Source: Roseobacter sp.
GTDB lineage: Bacteria; Pseudomonadota; Alphaproteobacteria; Rhodobacterales; Rhodobacteraceae
Length of the DNA: 64,000 bases
Assembly: GCA_024636495.1 (NCBI GenBank)
Contig: JAGXGZ010000050.1
Location: forward strand, 1 to 64,000
Reading direction: 5' to 3'
The stretch's first letter is position 1, and the number at the start of each line of letters is the position of its first letter. The translations under genes were made by a program, and so were the position numbers. Below, in pieces: positions 18,078-28,123 of the stretch. The notes below the pieces were generated by a model. That model made no database searches. It saw nothing but the letters and a program-made list of their open reading frames with translations, and was not told the origin of the DNA.

Positions 18078-19592
18078 ATGGTTTCGCGCGCGTACACAGT
18101 AGCGTTTCAAGGGGTAGAGGCGCGCATCGTCGAGGTGCAGTGTGCCGTCGCAGCCGGATTGCCTGCATTTTCGATTGTCGGGCTTCCTGACAAGGCCGTG
18201 TCCGAGGCGCGCGACCGCGTGCGTGCCGCTTTGTCGTCGATGGCGATTGCGCTGCCCAGCAAGCGCATCACGATCAACCTCAGTCCCGCCGATCTACCAA
18301 AAGAAGGCAGCCATTTCGATCTGCCGATTGCCCTTGCCTTGCTGGCAGCCATCGACATCCTGCCAAACGATGTCATCCAGTCGGTGGTGGCCTTGGGCGA
18401 GCTGTCTCTTGATGGCACGTTGATCCCGGTGATCGGGGCGTTGCCCGCCGCGATGGCTGCTGCAGAACATAACCGCAGCCTTCTTTGCCCAGAAGCCTCG
18501 GGCGCTGAAGCAGCTTGGGTTGGCAATACCCAAGTTATCGCCGCAAGCTCTCTCGGGGCTGTGGTGCGCCATTACACGGGTCAGGTGCCCATCAGCCCCG
18601 CTGATCCCGGCGAAGTCACAGCGCCCCACCAGACCAAGGATTTGCGAGACGTCAAAGGCCAAGAACGCGCCAAACGTGCGCTGGAAATCGCGGCTGCCGG
18701 TCGGCATCACCTGATGTTTGTCGGCACTCCGGGGTCGGGTAAATCCATGTTGGCAGCCCGTCTGCCATCGATCCTGCCCCCGCTTACGCCCCGCGAGGCG
18801 CTTAGCACCTCGATGATCCATTCGCTTGCGGGTTTACTGGTCGAAGGGGGCATATCGCGCGCACGTCCGTTTCGCGAACCGCATCACACGGCGTCGATGG
18901 CCGCGATCATTGGCGGGGGGCGGCAGGCCAAACCGGGCGAGGTTAGCCTTGCGCATAATGGCGTGCTTTTCATGGATGAATTCCCCGAATTCCCGCGCAT
19001 GGTGCTGGAAACCTTGCGCCAGCCGGTCGAGACGGGCGAGGTGATGATCGCACGCGCAAATGCACATGTGAAATACCCCTGCAAGTTCATGTTGGTTGCC
19101 GCCGCCAACCCCTGCAAATGTGGCCATCTGAGCGATCCTGCCCGCGCGTGTAGCCGTGCGCCCGCATGCGGCGAAGATTACATGAGCCGCATATCGGGCC
19201 CTTTGATGGACAGATTTGATCTGCGCGTCGATGTGCCGCCGGTTGCGTTCACCGATCTGGATTTGCCCGGCAGCATCGAAGGGTCTGCCGACGTGGCGGC
19301 GCGTGTGGCCAAAGCCCGTCAGACGCAGGAACAACGGTTTGCCGATCATTCGGGCGCGCATCTGAACGCCGATGCCGAGGGTGACTTGCTAGAACAGATT
19401 GCGACGCCAGACCCCGAAGCGCGTGCGCTTTTGTTGCGGGCCGCCGAGCGGTTTCATCTGTCAGCGCGGGGATACCACCGCGTTCTGCGGGTCGCGCGCA
19501 CGATTGCCGATCTTGATCACGCGGACGTGGTCCAGAAACACCACCTGGCCGAGGCGCTTAGCTTTCGGATTCCGGCTGGGGCAGCGCTTTGA
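18078..19592 (+). CDS. comM: YifB/ComM family Mg-chelatase-like AAA ATPase
   Basis: A hexameric helicase of the ComM family that promotes branch migration when incoming DNA is integrated during transformation; in Rhodobacter it is needed for receiving gene transfer agent DNA. The N-terminal ChlI-like domain (about 20-140) is followed by the AAA+ core with Walker A GTPGSGKS near residue 218 and Walker B VLFMDEFPEF. A four-Cys segment (NPCKCGHLSDPARACSRAP) follows, then the C-terminal lid ending RGYHRVLRVARTIADLD. At 504 residues it is full length. Its last 35 bases overlap the convergent hydrolase gene. Confidence 0.95.
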   Translation: MVSRAYTVAFQGVEARIVEVQCAVAAGLPAFSIVGLPDKAVSEARDRVRAALSSMAIALPSKRITINLSPADLPKEGSHFDLPIALALLAAIDILPNDVIQSVVALGELSLDGTLIPVIGALPAAMAAAEHNRSLLCPEASGAEAAWVGNTQVIAASSLGAVVRHYTGQVPISPADPGEVTAPHQTKDLRDVKGQERAKRALEIAAAGRHHLMFVGTPGSGKSMLAARLPSILPPLTPREALSTSMIHSLAGLLVEGGISRARPFREPHHTASMAAIIGGGRQAKPGEVSLAHNGVLFMDEFPEFPRMVLETLRQPVETGEVMIARANAHVKYPCKFMLVAAANPCKCGHLSDPARACSRAPACGEDYMSRISGPLMDRFDLRVDVPPVAFTDLDLPGSIEGSADVAARVAKARQTQEQRFADHSGAHLNADAEGDLLEQIATPDPEARALLLRAAERFHLSARGYHRVLRVARTIADLDHADVVQKHHLAEALSFRIPAGAAL

Positions 19593-20475
19593 TCCAACCC
19601 GCCAGAGTGTCCAGCGTTTGACGCGCCTCGGGCAGCAGATTGTGAAAAAGGGGCCAGACATGGGGCAGGTCGTGCGCCTCGTGAAAGGCAACAGGCACGC
19701 CGCAATCCTTGACCTTTTTCTGCAAAGCACGTGCATCATCGCGCAGGATTTCAGTGTCGCCCACGCAAAGCCATACTGGTGGGGCGCCGCTGAAATCGGT
19801 GTGCAAGACGTTCAGCCTTGGGTCGGCGCGGTCAGCATCCGCCACATACATATCCACTGCTTCACCTGCACGGTCCGCCGACAGAACAACATCTTTGTCC
19901 GCATTTTGCGAAAAGCTTGCCCCTTGCAGCGTCAGATCGACAAAGGGCGAAAATCCAAACGCTCCACGCGGTAGCGGCATGCCCCTAGCAAGGAGCCGAG
20001 ACAGCAGACTAAAGGTCAACCCACCGCCTGCACTGTCACCTCCGATGACGATATTTGTAGGCGCGACACCGGAAGCAACCAAAGCCAGATACGATTTTTC
20101 CACATCATCATTTGCCGCAGGAAACGGAAACTCAGGGGCCAGCCTGTAGCGCGGCATCATGACACGCGCGCCGACGCGCTTTGCAAGTTGGCCCAGCATC
20201 GCGCAATGGGTTTCAGGACTGCCAAAAACAAAGCCGCCGCCGTGAATATAAAAGATCACCAGTTCGGATGATATGTATTTGGGGGTGACGATCAAAACAC
20301 CGCTTCCCCCCGGCAAGCTGTCTTTCTTGATCGTTGTACCGCGCGGGGCGTGGAAAAAATACTTGGCACTTCGTGCGAAATTGCGGCGCAGATCCTTTGG
20401 TGTCTTGGCCCGGCGCATTCGCGGCTTTTCGACCAGCCGCAAATAGGTGTTCAACATGCGCCGGATCAGGCTCAT
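19558..20475 (-). CDS. Alpha/beta hydrolase (HSL-type esterase)
   Basis: A hormone-sensitive-lipase-type esterase. The oxyanion-hole motif HGGG is in [15 protein letters not shown], the nucleophile elbow GDSAG is in [17 protein letters not shown], and the acid and His are probably in [14 protein letters not shown] and [13 protein letters not shown]. At 305 residues it is complete. It follows gshB with a four-base overlap, and its 3' end overlaps comM on the other strand. The substrate is unknown. Confidence 0.9.
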   Translation of the reverse strand: MSLIRRMLNTYLRLVEKPRMRRAKTPKDLRRNFARSAKYFFHAPRGTTIKKDSLPGGSGVLIVTPKYISSELVIFYIHGGGFVFGSPETHCAMLGQLAKRVGARVMMPRYRLAPEFPFPAANDDVEKSYLALVASGVAPTNIVIGGDSAGGGLTFSLLSRLLARGMPLPRGAFGFSPFVDLTLQGASFSQNADKDVVLSADRAGEAVDMYVADADRADPRLNVLHTDFSGAPPVWLCVGDTEILRDDARALQKKVKDCGVPVAFHEAHDLPHVWPLFHNLLPEARQTLDTLAGWIKALPQPESES

Positions 20476-21407
20476 GCGCGGCGCGCCTCGATCGCCTCCC
20501 AGATTTTGGCGGCGATGTTGGTGCCATCAAAACGCTCAAGCTCTTGAATGCCGGTGGGCGAGGTCACGTTGATCTCGGTCAGATAATCGCCAATCACATC
20601 GATACCGACAAAAACCTGTCCCTTTTCCTTAAGCAAAGGGCCAATGGCCGCGCAAATCTCGAGGTCGCGGTCGGTGAGACCGATTTTTTCAGGTCGCCCG
20701 CCCACATGCATGTTGGAACGGGTTTCGCCTTCGGCCGGGACGCGGTTGATTGCGCCGACGGCCTCGCCGTCAACAAGGATCACGCGCTTGTCACCTTTGG
20801 AGACGGCTGGCAAAAACTTTTGCACGATCAAGGGTTCACGCGAAAACCCGGTGAAAAGTTCGTACAACGATCCAAGGTTGCGGTCGTTTTCGTCAAGCCT
20901 GAACACCCCTGCCCCACCATTGCCGTAAAGCGGCTTGAGAATAACGTCGCCGTGCTTGGCCTTGAACGCTTTGATCGTTTCAAGGTCGCGGGCGATGGTT
21001 GTCGGCGGGATCAGGTCAGGGAAATCCAGACACATCAGCTTTTCAGGATAGTTACGCACCCAAAACGGGTCATTCACCACCAGCGTAGTTTTCTTGATCC
21101 GGTCCAGAAGATGCGTCGAGGTGATATAGTGCATGTCAAACGGCGGGTCCTGCCGCAGCCATACGACGTCAAATTCTGACAGGTCCACTTCGCGTAGCGG
21201 GCCCAATGTGGCATGATCGCCCTGAACGCGCTGGACGGTCAGATCGTGGCCACGCGCCGTGATCCGCCCCTCCTGATAGGCCAGATGGTCCGGCGTATAA
21301 TAGAAAAGAGAGTGCCCGCGCGCCTGTGCTTCTTCAGCGATGCGAAAGCTGCTGTCTGCGTTGATGTTCACGTCCCCGATAGGGTCCATTTGAAAGGCAA
21401 TCTTCAT
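20472..21407 (-). CDS. gshB: Glutathione synthetase
   Basis: An ATP-grasp ligase that joins gamma-glutamylcysteine and glycine. It begins [20 protein letters not shown], the usual proteobacterial GshB start. Later parts include the ATP-grasp strand [21 protein letters not shown] and the metal site [18 protein letters not shown]. The 311-residue length is normal. It is part of rsmI-yraN-gshB-hydrolase, a linkage seen in many alphaproteobacteria. Confidence 0.97.
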   Translation of the reverse strand: MKIAFQMDPIGDVNINADSSFRIAEEAQARGHSLFYYTPDHLAYQEGRITARGHDLTVQRVQGDHATLGPLREVDLSEFDVVWLRQDPPFDMHYITSTHLLDRIKKTTLVVNDPFWVRNYPEKLMCLDFPDLIPPTTIARDLETIKAFKAKHGDVILKPLYGNGGAGVFRLDENDRNLGSLYELFTGFSREPLIVQKFLPAVSKGDKRVILVDGEAVGAINRVPAEGETRSNMHVGGRPEKIGLTDRDLEICAAIGPLLKEKGQVFVGIDVIGDYLTEINVTSPTGIQELERFDGTNIAAKIWEAIEARRA

Positions 21408-21465
21408 CCGATGTCTCCGTCCTGTTCATCTTTAGATGACGCAGCACGGCGCGGGGTGCAATGGG

Positions 21466-21840
21466 TCAACCGTGACCAAAGGCGTTTTCCAAGATATGCA
21501 GCGCGCCGATCTGGTTCACCAAGGCGACATCAAAACGCGTGTTCGTGAGCGCTCCGTCAGGCTGCGTGCCCAAATACTCTTCCGCTGTTCCATAGATACG
21601 CGCAATCTGATGCGGGGTCAGCTGTGCTGCGGCGCTATCAAAGCTTTGGCTTTTCTTGACCTCGACAAAAACCAATCCGTCAGCATTGCGCATCACCAGA
21701 TCGATTTCACCACGCTTTCCCCGCCACCTTTCACACGCAAGCGCATATCCGCGCCGCTGGTAATCTTGTGCAACGGCCAGTTCAGCGGCGCGGCCTGCAT
21801 GATAGCTGACTGAGCCCTGGATCTGTTTTGCCGCACCCAT
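21466..21840 (-). CDS. YraN family (UPF0102) nuclease-fold protein
   Basis: A small protein with a PD-(D/E)XK nuclease-like core: GRAAELAVAQDYQRRGY, then GEIDLVMRNADGLVFVEVK carrying the Asp, Glu and Lys of the fold. It is 124 residues long. It lies two bases after rsmI, the usual partner. The function is not established; a DNA-related role is inferred from the fold. Confidence 0.92.
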   Translation of the reverse strand: MGAAKQIQGSVSYHAGRAAELAVAQDYQRRGYALACERWRGKRGEIDLVMRNADGLVFVEVKKSQSFDSAAAQLTPHQIARIYGTAEEYLGTQPDGALTNTRFDVALVNQIGALHILENAFGHG

Positions 21841-21842
21841 TG

Positions 21843-22706
21843 CTACCCGTTTCCTTTGCCCTGTTCCAACGCGGCCTGATACACCTGCCTGCGTGGCAGG
21901 TTATGTGCCTGAGCAACCACATCGACCGCATCACGCATCGACATCGTTTCCAAAGCGGACGCAAGATCAGAGGTTAGATCAGTTTCACTAACCGACGGTA
22001 AACGACCCCGGTCAATCAAAACGACGATTTCGCCTTTGGGGGTTTTGTCTGCGTAATGATCCTGCAATTCGGCCAGCGTGCCGCGCTGGATTTCTTCGAA
22101 TTTTTTGGTCAGTTCACGGCAGACGGCAGCGGGGCGTTCGGGGCCAAGGGCATTGGCCGCATCCCCCAGCATCGCGCCGATCCGCTTGGGCGATTCGTAA
22201 AAAACCAGCGTGCCCTGAACGTCTTTAAGCTTTTGCAGTGCCGTCAGCCGGGCTGATTTCGCGTTTGGCAAGAAGCCCGCAAAGAAAAACGCATCTGTTG
22301 GCAACCCGCCCAAGGCAAGTGCCGTCAGCACCGCAGACGGCCCAGGCGCACAGGTCATCATCAACCCGGCCTGTGACACCGCGCGTGATAATTCAAAACC
22401 CGGATCGGCGATAAGCGGCATGCCCGCTTCGGACGCGTAGGCGACAGATTGCCCATTGCGAATAGCCGCCAACAGCTTGTCCTGAACGTTTGTACCCGAA
22501 TGGTCATGCAACGCAAAAACATGGCGCCCTTCCAACGGGACGCCGTGAATATCCATTAGCCTGCGCAGGCTTCGAGTGTCTTCAGCTGCCAGAACATCAG
22601 CAGAGGCCAGAACGTCCAATGCCCGCAATGTTATGTCGCGGGCAGTTCCAATCGGGACGCCAACAAAGTAAAGCCCCGCCGACAGGGGCACCTTTTGATA
22701 ATTCAA
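21843..22706 (-). CDS. rsmI: 16S rRNA (cytidine-1402 2'-O)-methyltransferase
   Basis: Methylates the ribose of C1402 in the 16S decoding centre. The tetrapyrrole-methylase-type fold begins GLYFVGVPIGTARDITLRAL and contains AEDTRSLRRLM, ASEAGMPLIADPG and VFYESPKRI, all RsmI signatures. I prefer the TTG start at 22706, with AAGGCGGG upstream and 287 residues, the family length. The first in-frame ATG at 22793 would add 29 residues without homology and reach almost to the divergent lipoprotein start. It is the first gene of rsmI-yraN-gshB. Confidence 0.93.
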   Translation of the reverse strand: MNYQKVPLSAGLYFVGVPIGTARDITLRALDVLASADVLAAEDTRSLRRLMDIHGVPLEGRHVFALHDHSGTNVQDKLLAAIRNGQSVAYASEAGMPLIADPGFELSRAVSQAGLMMTCAPGPSAVLTALALGGLPTDAFFFAGFLPNAKSARLTALQKLKDVQGTLVFYESPKRIGAMLGDAANALGPERPAAVCRELTKKFEEIQRGTLAELQDHYADKTPKGEIVVLIDRGRLPSVSETDLTSDLASALETMSMRDAVDVVAQAHNLPRRQVYQAALEQGKGNG

Positions 22707-22795
22707 GCTGGACCCGCCTTTCGCACCGTCTATGATCGGTGCATCTGTTATTGAGGCTCTTGCTGCCGATTTGCCACTTATGGAGTGACACAACT

Positions 22796-23980
22796 ATGTT
22801 CGCCGTTTTCGACACCCTTCGCAAGCCACTGCGGCTTTTGATCCTGCCATTCGTCGCGTTTGCCTTGGCTGCATGCGAGCCGGGGATGATGACCAATATG
22901 GGTGGCGGCGCCGGCCCAAAGGTTGACGCGACCAAGCCAGTACCCGTTGCCTTGCTTATTCCACGCGGCGGATCTGCCAGCGACAACCTTCTTGCGCAAG
23001 AGCTTGAAAATGCCGCGCGGCTGGCCATTCGTGACCTTGCTGGCGTTCAGATTGACCTGCGGGTTTATGGAACTGGCGGAAATGCGGCATTGGCCGGAAC
23101 CGCTGCGGCCCAAGCCGTCACGGACGGGGCGCAAATTATTGTCGGCCCCCTTTATGGCGAAGCCGCGAATGCTGCTGGGAACGCAGTTGCAGGTCAGGGC
23201 ATCAATGTGCTCTCGTTCTCGAACAATCCAAGCATCGCGGGCGGCAACGTGTTTGTGCTGGGACAGGGGTTTGGCGATACATCAAATCGGTTGGTGCGCT
23301 ATGCTAAAGCGACCGGCAAAGACAAGATCCTTATTCTGCACGGCAACGACTTAGCAGGCCAGTTGGGCCGTGACGCGATCTTGAACGCGATTGCCGCCAA
23401 TGGGGCGACATCTGCCGGGGCGGTAGACTATGCCCTTAGCCAAGAATCCGTCATCGCCGCTGTTCCACGGGTAAAGGCGGCAGCAGACGCCAACGGCGCG
23501 AATGCGATCTTTTTGACAACATCGTCGGCCAGCGCATTGCCCTTGTTTGCGCAGTTGCTGCCAGAAGCAGGTTTGTCGGTTGGCACAACGCAATATATTG
23601 GCCTGACACGCTGGGATATCCCACCTCAGACACTGGCACTGCCTGGCGTTCAGGGGGGGTGGTTCGCCTTGCCTGATCCGTCTGCATCGGCTGCATTCTC
23701 GCAACGCTATGCGGCCGCCTATGGCAGTAAGCCCAATCCAATTGCAGGGTTGGCCTTTGATGGCATTGCAGCGATTGGTGCTTTGGTCAAAACTGGCAAT
23801 TCAAATGCGCTGTCAGCAGCCCGGCTGACGCAAGGTGCAGGGTTCCGTGGTTCCAGCGGTGTATTCCGCCTGAAATCAGACGGAACGACAGAGCATGGTC
23901 TGGCAATTGCAACGATCCGAAACCAATCGGTCGTGATTATTGACCCAGCACCCCAAGGCTTCGGCGGTGCAGGCTTCTAA
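22796..23980 (+). CDS. Penicillin-binding protein activator (LpoA-like lipoprotein)
   Basis: A periplasmic-binding-protein-type lipoprotein related to the LpoA C-terminal domain, which stimulates class A PBPs from the outer membrane. The signal peptide ends with the lipobox LAAC, lipidated Cys at residue 27. The domain begins VALLIPRGGSASDNLLAQELENA and contains QIIVGPLYGEAANAAGNAV and LSFSNNPSIAGGNVF, typical of this family. The 394-residue protein lacks the N-terminal TPR domain of enteric LpoA. The start at 22796 has GGAG upstream. It is divergent from rsmI, the same pairing as yraM(lpoA)-yraL in E. coli. Confidence 0.9.
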   Translation: MFAVFDTLRKPLRLLILPFVAFALAACEPGMMTNMGGGAGPKVDATKPVPVALLIPRGGSASDNLLAQELENAARLAIRDLAGVQIDLRVYGTGGNAALAGTAAAQAVTDGAQIIVGPLYGEAANAAGNAVAGQGINVLSFSNNPSIAGGNVFVLGQGFGDTSNRLVRYAKATGKDKILILHGNDLAGQLGRDAILNAIAANGATSAGAVDYALSQESVIAAVPRVKAAADANGANAIFLTTSSASALPLFAQLLPEAGLSVGTTQYIGLTRWDIPPQTLALPGVQGGWFALPDPSASAAFSQRYAAAYGSKPNPIAGLAFDGIAAIGALVKTGNSNALSAARLTQGAGFRGSSGVFRLKSDGTTEHGLAIATIRNQSVVIIDPAPQGFGGAGF

Positions 23981-23990
23981 AGGAAACTGA

Positions 23991-26777
23991 GTGGTAAAGC
24001 CCCTAGTTGCGCAAGCAGAAACAGGTGAAGCAACCGCGCTTCACCTGATCAGCGCCCCCGAGCTGATCTTTGATGAAGATGCCATTGCTCAAGCCCTGAC
24101 GATCGCGTTTGAAGGTGCCACCGACAGCGGTCAGGTTCGCGCGGCGGCCGTGAGCATTCTGGGAGACGCGCAAAAAGCGGGGCGCGCGGAAATCGCACGC
24201 GCATTTGCTGCGAACCCTTTTGATGCGCGGGCCATGACATCTGCCTATTGCTTTTTGACCGATCAACTGGTGCGCAGCACGCTTCAGATCGCGGCACAAC
24301 GCCTGCATCCAAAACCAAATCCCACTTCCGGCGAACGGCTGGCCGTGATTGGCGTGGGCGGCTATGGCCGGGGCGAAATGGCCCCGTTCTCTGACGTCGA
24401 TCTGCTGTTTTTGATGCCCTACAAGGCCACAGCATGGACTGAGAGCGTGATCGAATCCATGCTTTACATGTTGTGGGATCTCAAGCTGAAGGTCGGCCAT
24501 TCGACCCGCACAATCCGCGATTGCGTGCGCCTTGGGGCCGAAGATTTTACCATCCAGACAGCCTTGCTGGAACATCGCTTTATCGCCGGTGATCCAGGGC
24601 TGGCAGCCGAATTGGACAAGACCCTGAAAGCCGACCTTTTCGCTGGGGCTGGCCGCAGCTTTATCGAGGCAAAACTACAAGAGCGGACCCTGCGGCATCG
24701 CAAGCAGGGCCTGCGCTATCAGGTTGAACCCAACGTGAAAGAGGCCAAGGGCGGATTGCGCGACCTACAGTCGCTTTTCTGGATCGCCAAGCATATCTAT
24801 AATGTTGAAAACGCCGCTGATCTGGTCGGCCTTGGCGTGTTTCTGGAAGAAGAGTTCAAGACCTTCGTCGCCGCCGAGAACTTTCTTTGGGCGGTGCGCG
24901 GTCATCTGCATTTGCTGTCGGGTCGCCCCACAGAACAGTTGACATTCGACATGCAGGTCGCTGTGGCCGAGGCTATGGGATACACCGACACCGGTGGCAG
25001 GCGGGGTGTAGAAGTATTCATGCAGGCCTATTTCCGCCACGCGACCGAAGTTGGCGAACTGACCCGGATTTTCCTGACCAAGCTGGAAACGATCCACGTC
25101 AAAGCTGAGCCGTTGCTGGAGCGTATTTTCCGGCGCCGCCCAAAGATGCGCGACGGCTACGAGGTCATCGTGGGACGTCTGGCGATCGTTGATGACAAGG
25201 CCTTCATTGCCGACAAGCTGAACCTTTTGCGCATTTTCGAGGAAGCTTTGCGCACCGGAATGTTGATCCATCCCGATGCGATGCGACTGGTAAAGCGGAA
25301 CCTGCGCCTGATTGACGACGACATGCGCAACAACGCAGAGGCGCAGCGGATTTTCATTGATCTGATGTTAAAGCACGGCAATCCCGAACGTGGTTTGCGC
25401 CGCATGAACGAGCTTGGCGTTTTGTCTGCCTTCATCCCCGAGTTCGAAAATATCGTCGCGATGATGCAGTTCAACATGTACCACAGCTATACCGTGGACG
25501 AACACATCATCCAATGCATCACCAACCTGGCCCTGATCGAAAAGGGCGAGCTTGAAGAAGATTTGCCGGTTGCGTCAAACATTCTCAAGCGGGGGGTCAA
25601 CCGACGCGTTATCTATGTGGCGCTGTTGTTGCATGACATTGCCAAAGGGCGGCCCGAAGACCACTCGATTCTCGGCGCACAGATGGCCCGAAAGATCGCT
25701 CCGCGACTGGGGCTCAACAAGGCAGAGGTCGACACGGTAGAGTGGCTGGTACGCTATCATCTGCTGATGTCCGACATGGCCCAGAAACGTGACATTGCGG
25801 ATCCGCGAACCGTTCGCGATTTCGCCAAGGCCGTCCAAACCGTCAAGCGGCTGGACCTGCTTTGCGTGCTGACCGTTTGCGACATTCGTGGCGTTGGCCC
25901 GAACACGTGGAACAACTGGAAAGCCGTTTTGATCCGCGGTCTGTACCGCCAGACGAAACGCGCATTAGAAACCGGGCTGGAAGATCTGAACCGCGAAAAC
26001 CGAGGCGCAGAGGCCAAAAAGACCCTGCGTGCCGCCCTTGCTGATTGGCCCCGCAAAGACTTGCAAGCCGAGACAGCCCGCCATTATCCGCCCTACTGGC
26101 AGGGCTTGCACGTCACGGCACATGTTGTCTTTGCAAGACTCTTGCGCGACATTAAAGAGGGGGAAATCTGCATTGATCTTCATCCCGACGAAGACCGCGA
26201 CGCGACGCGCGCCTGCTTTGTCATGGCCGACCATCCCGGTATCTTCTCGCGTCTTGCCGGTGCCTTGGCGCTGGTCGGTGCCAATGTCGTCGATGCGCGC
26301 AGCTATACGACCAAAGACGGCTATGTCACCGATGCGTTCTGGATTCAGGATGCCGAAGGCAACCCCTATGACGCCGCCCGCTTGCCCCGTTTACGGCAGA
26401 TGATTTCGAAAACACTCAAGGGGGAAATCCGCGCCCGTGAAGAGCTGAAAACCCGCGACAAGGTCAAAAAACGCGAGAAGGCCTTTAGGGTTCCGACCCA
26501 CATCACCTTTGATAACGAGGGCTCCGAGATCTACACGATCATCGAGGTCGACACCCGTGATCGCCCCGGCTTGCTGTATGATCTGGCGCGCAGCTTGGCA
26601 GAATCCAACGTGTACATTGCCAACGCCGTCATCGCGACCTACGGCGAACAGGTCGTCGATACGTTCTATGTAAAGGACATGTTCGGCCTGAAATATTACA
26701 GCGAAAGCAAGCAAAAGACGCTGGAAAAGCGTTTGCGTCTGGCCATTGCCGAAGGGGTAGAGCGAGCTCAGAATTAG
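23991..26777 (+). CDS. glnD: Bifunctional [protein-PII] uridylyltransferase/uridylyl-removing enzyme
   Basis: Senses glutamine and modifies PII proteins, setting nitrogen assimilation. Domains in order: nucleotidyltransferase with GVGGYGRGEMAPFSDVDLLF (about 118-137), helical linker, HD domain with LLLHDIAKGRPEDHS (about 546-560) for deuridylylation, and two C-terminal ACT domains around 740-820 and 850-920. At 928 residues it is of normal length. It starts at GTG, with AAAGGAAAC at a proper distance. Confidence 0.97.
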   Translation: MVKPLVAQAETGEATALHLISAPELIFDEDAIAQALTIAFEGATDSGQVRAAAVSILGDAQKAGRAEIARAFAANPFDARAMTSAYCFLTDQLVRSTLQIAAQRLHPKPNPTSGERLAVIGVGGYGRGEMAPFSDVDLLFLMPYKATAWTESVIESMLYMLWDLKLKVGHSTRTIRDCVRLGAEDFTIQTALLEHRFIAGDPGLAAELDKTLKADLFAGAGRSFIEAKLQERTLRHRKQGLRYQVEPNVKEAKGGLRDLQSLFWIAKHIYNVENAADLVGLGVFLEEEFKTFVAAENFLWAVRGHLHLLSGRPTEQLTFDMQVAVAEAMGYTDTGGRRGVEVFMQAYFRHATEVGELTRIFLTKLETIHVKAEPLLERIFRRRPKMRDGYEVIVGRLAIVDDKAFIADKLNLLRIFEEALRTGMLIHPDAMRLVKRNLRLIDDDMRNNAEAQRIFIDLMLKHGNPERGLRRMNELGVLSAFIPEFENIVAMMQFNMYHSYTVDEHIIQCITNLALIEKGELEEDLPVASNILKRGVNRRVIYVALLLHDIAKGRPEDHSILGAQMARKIAPRLGLNKAEVDTVEWLVRYHLLMSDMAQKRDIADPRTVRDFAKAVQTVKRLDLLCVLTVCDIRGVGPNTWNNWKAVLIRGLYRQTKRALETGLEDLNRENRGAEAKKTLRAALADWPRKDLQAETARHYPPYWQGLHVTAHVVFARLLRDIKEGEICIDLHPDEDRDATRACFVMADHPGIFSRLAGALALVGANVVDARSYTTKDGYVTDAFWIQDAEGNPYDAARLPRLRQMISKTLKGEIRAREELKTRDKVKKREKAFRVPTHITFDNEGSEIYTIIEVDTRDRPGLLYDLARSLAESNVYIANAVIATYGEQVVDTFYVKDMFGLKYYSESKQKTLEKRLRLAIAEGVERAQN

Positions 26778-26782
26778 ACCTT

Positions 26783-27028
26783 TTACGCTTTGGGGAATAG
26801 CAAAGGCTTGGACGCCCTGTTTGACGCTTGTCCCCAGTGGCTCAAGTACGCGAGCAGGTACATGAGCCGGAATATGTTCAACATATGCTGGAAAAAACCG
26901 TGTTGGTCCGCTTTGAGCCCGCCGGACAAACCTGCCATGGCAAAATGGGCATTCAATTGAAAGTCCACATGCTGCTGAAACTTACGCTTGTACCAGCCGC
27001 CGCGCCAAGAAATCACGAACGTTGCCAT
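26783..27028 (-). CDS. Doubtful small ORF after the acyltransferase-like gene
   Basis: An 81-codon frame overlapping the 3' end of the acyltransferase-like gene by 47 bases. It has a hydrophobic stretch near FRLMYLLAYLSHW but no family I recognise and no convincing ribosome-binding site. It may be chance, or the relic of a longer gene in a region of different composition. Confidence 0.15.
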   Translation of the reverse strand: MATFVISWRGGWYKRKFQQHVDFQLNAHFAMAGLSGGLKADQHGFFQHMLNIFRLMYLLAYLSHWGQASNRASKPLLFPKA

Positions 27029-28112
27029 ATTTCATGCCCCATAACGCAGGCAGCCCCATCCCTAATACGTTGCGCTTAGAGGGTCCCAAAAGCCCCAACG
27101 CAATCAGGCAGAACAAGAACATAAACGCTACACAGAAACCCACGGCATTCGACATTTCGACTATTGGCAGCAGATTCAACCAGAGATTTCCCACGCCATA
27201 AATGAACAATGACTGCGATCCAATCTGTGCAAGAACGTGCTGTGGTAGCTCAAAAAACCGAAAGCGCTTTGCCACAAGAAGGCAGGCTGAAATAACAATA
27301 AACCCGAGTATGCCGACAGCATAATACCCGGGATGGTTGGTCCAACGGTTTGCAAGAAATCTACGGCCAGATTCCATCACGCCGTGCGAAAGTTCTGATC
27401 CGCAGATCACAATCGCTAGGAGAGCCATCAACACGACCAAAAGATAACTGCGCCGACCGTTCAATGCTTCTCCCAACGCGATGCCGAATCCAAGAAAAGT
27501 CATCGCCGGAAGAAGTGCTGGGCCATACCCAGTCCCCACGCCCAGAAGGTAATTCATTAGTTGAGGTGGATCAGGAAAGGCAACGACGAAAACTGGCTGT
27601 AGTAGCCATCCCAAAAGTGCAATTGCAACAACTGGTAGTGAGCCATATCGCGCAATAAGAGGCAGCATGGCGATCAATATCGCAAAGAGTGCGGCATATA
27701 TCAAAAGGATTTCGTTAAACCGACCTAGCCCCAACCCCAGAACGGCGCGCCATGCCGTATCGAAGTCTAGATTGCCCGATGCAAGCGCAGCTAAGGACAG
27801 TAGGGCAGCGAGTGCCCAACAAGTGATCAGTCGGGATGCCATGCGTTCTCTTACCGACCGCATGGTTCGCCCAGCTCGCAACTTCGACAGGTAAGCAATT
27901 TCGATCATTGCACCAAAGAGGATTATGAAACCGGGCGTCGAAAGGCGTGTCAACGGGACAAGAACATGCACATGCACATCGGTTACGAACTGAACCTTGA
28001 CGTGATCAAGCATCGCCAAAATGACAGTCACGCCTCGAAGCGCGTCGAGTGTTTCAAATCGAGTAGATTGTTTTGTCCCAACGGTTCGATGGGCAGATGA
28101 GTTTTGTTCCAT
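26982..28112 (-). CDS. Polytopic acyltransferase-like membrane protein (DUF1624/OpgC-like)
   Basis: A 376-residue protein with about ten membrane helices. The N-terminal signature RFETLDALRGVTVILAMLDH resembles the first helix of acyltransferase-3, OpgC and DUF1624 (heparan-alpha-glucosaminide N-acetyltransferase-like) proteins, with R and H in the expected places. It probably moves an acyl group onto a cell-surface sugar or other periplasmic acceptor. By eye the gene is less GC-rich than its neighbours. It sits between glnD and the murJ region with no partner, which suggests acquisition. The ribosome-binding site at 28112 is poor. Confidence 0.75.
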   Translation of the reverse strand: MEQNSSAHRTVGTKQSTRFETLDALRGVTVILAMLDHVKVQFVTDVHVHVLVPLTRLSTPGFIILFGAMIEIAYLSKLRAGRTMRSVRERMASRLITCWALAALLSLAALASGNLDFDTAWRAVLGLGLGRFNEILLIYAALFAILIAMLPLIARYGSLPVVAIALLGWLLQPVFVVAFPDPPQLMNYLLGVGTGYGPALLPAMTFLGFGIALGEALNGRRSYLLVVLMALLAIVICGSELSHGVMESGRRFLANRWTNHPGYYAVGILGFIVISACLLVAKRFRFFELPQHVLAQIGSQSLFIYGVGNLWLNLLPIVEMSNAVGFCVAFMFLFCLIALGLLGPSKRNVLGMGLPALWGMKYGNVRDFLARRLVQA

Positions 28113-28123
28113 CAGGGGAATAT

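Noticed and set aside
26828-27079. 83-codon open frame on the plus strand after glnD
   Set aside because: No recognised motif, and it overlaps the acyltransferase-like gene on the other strand.
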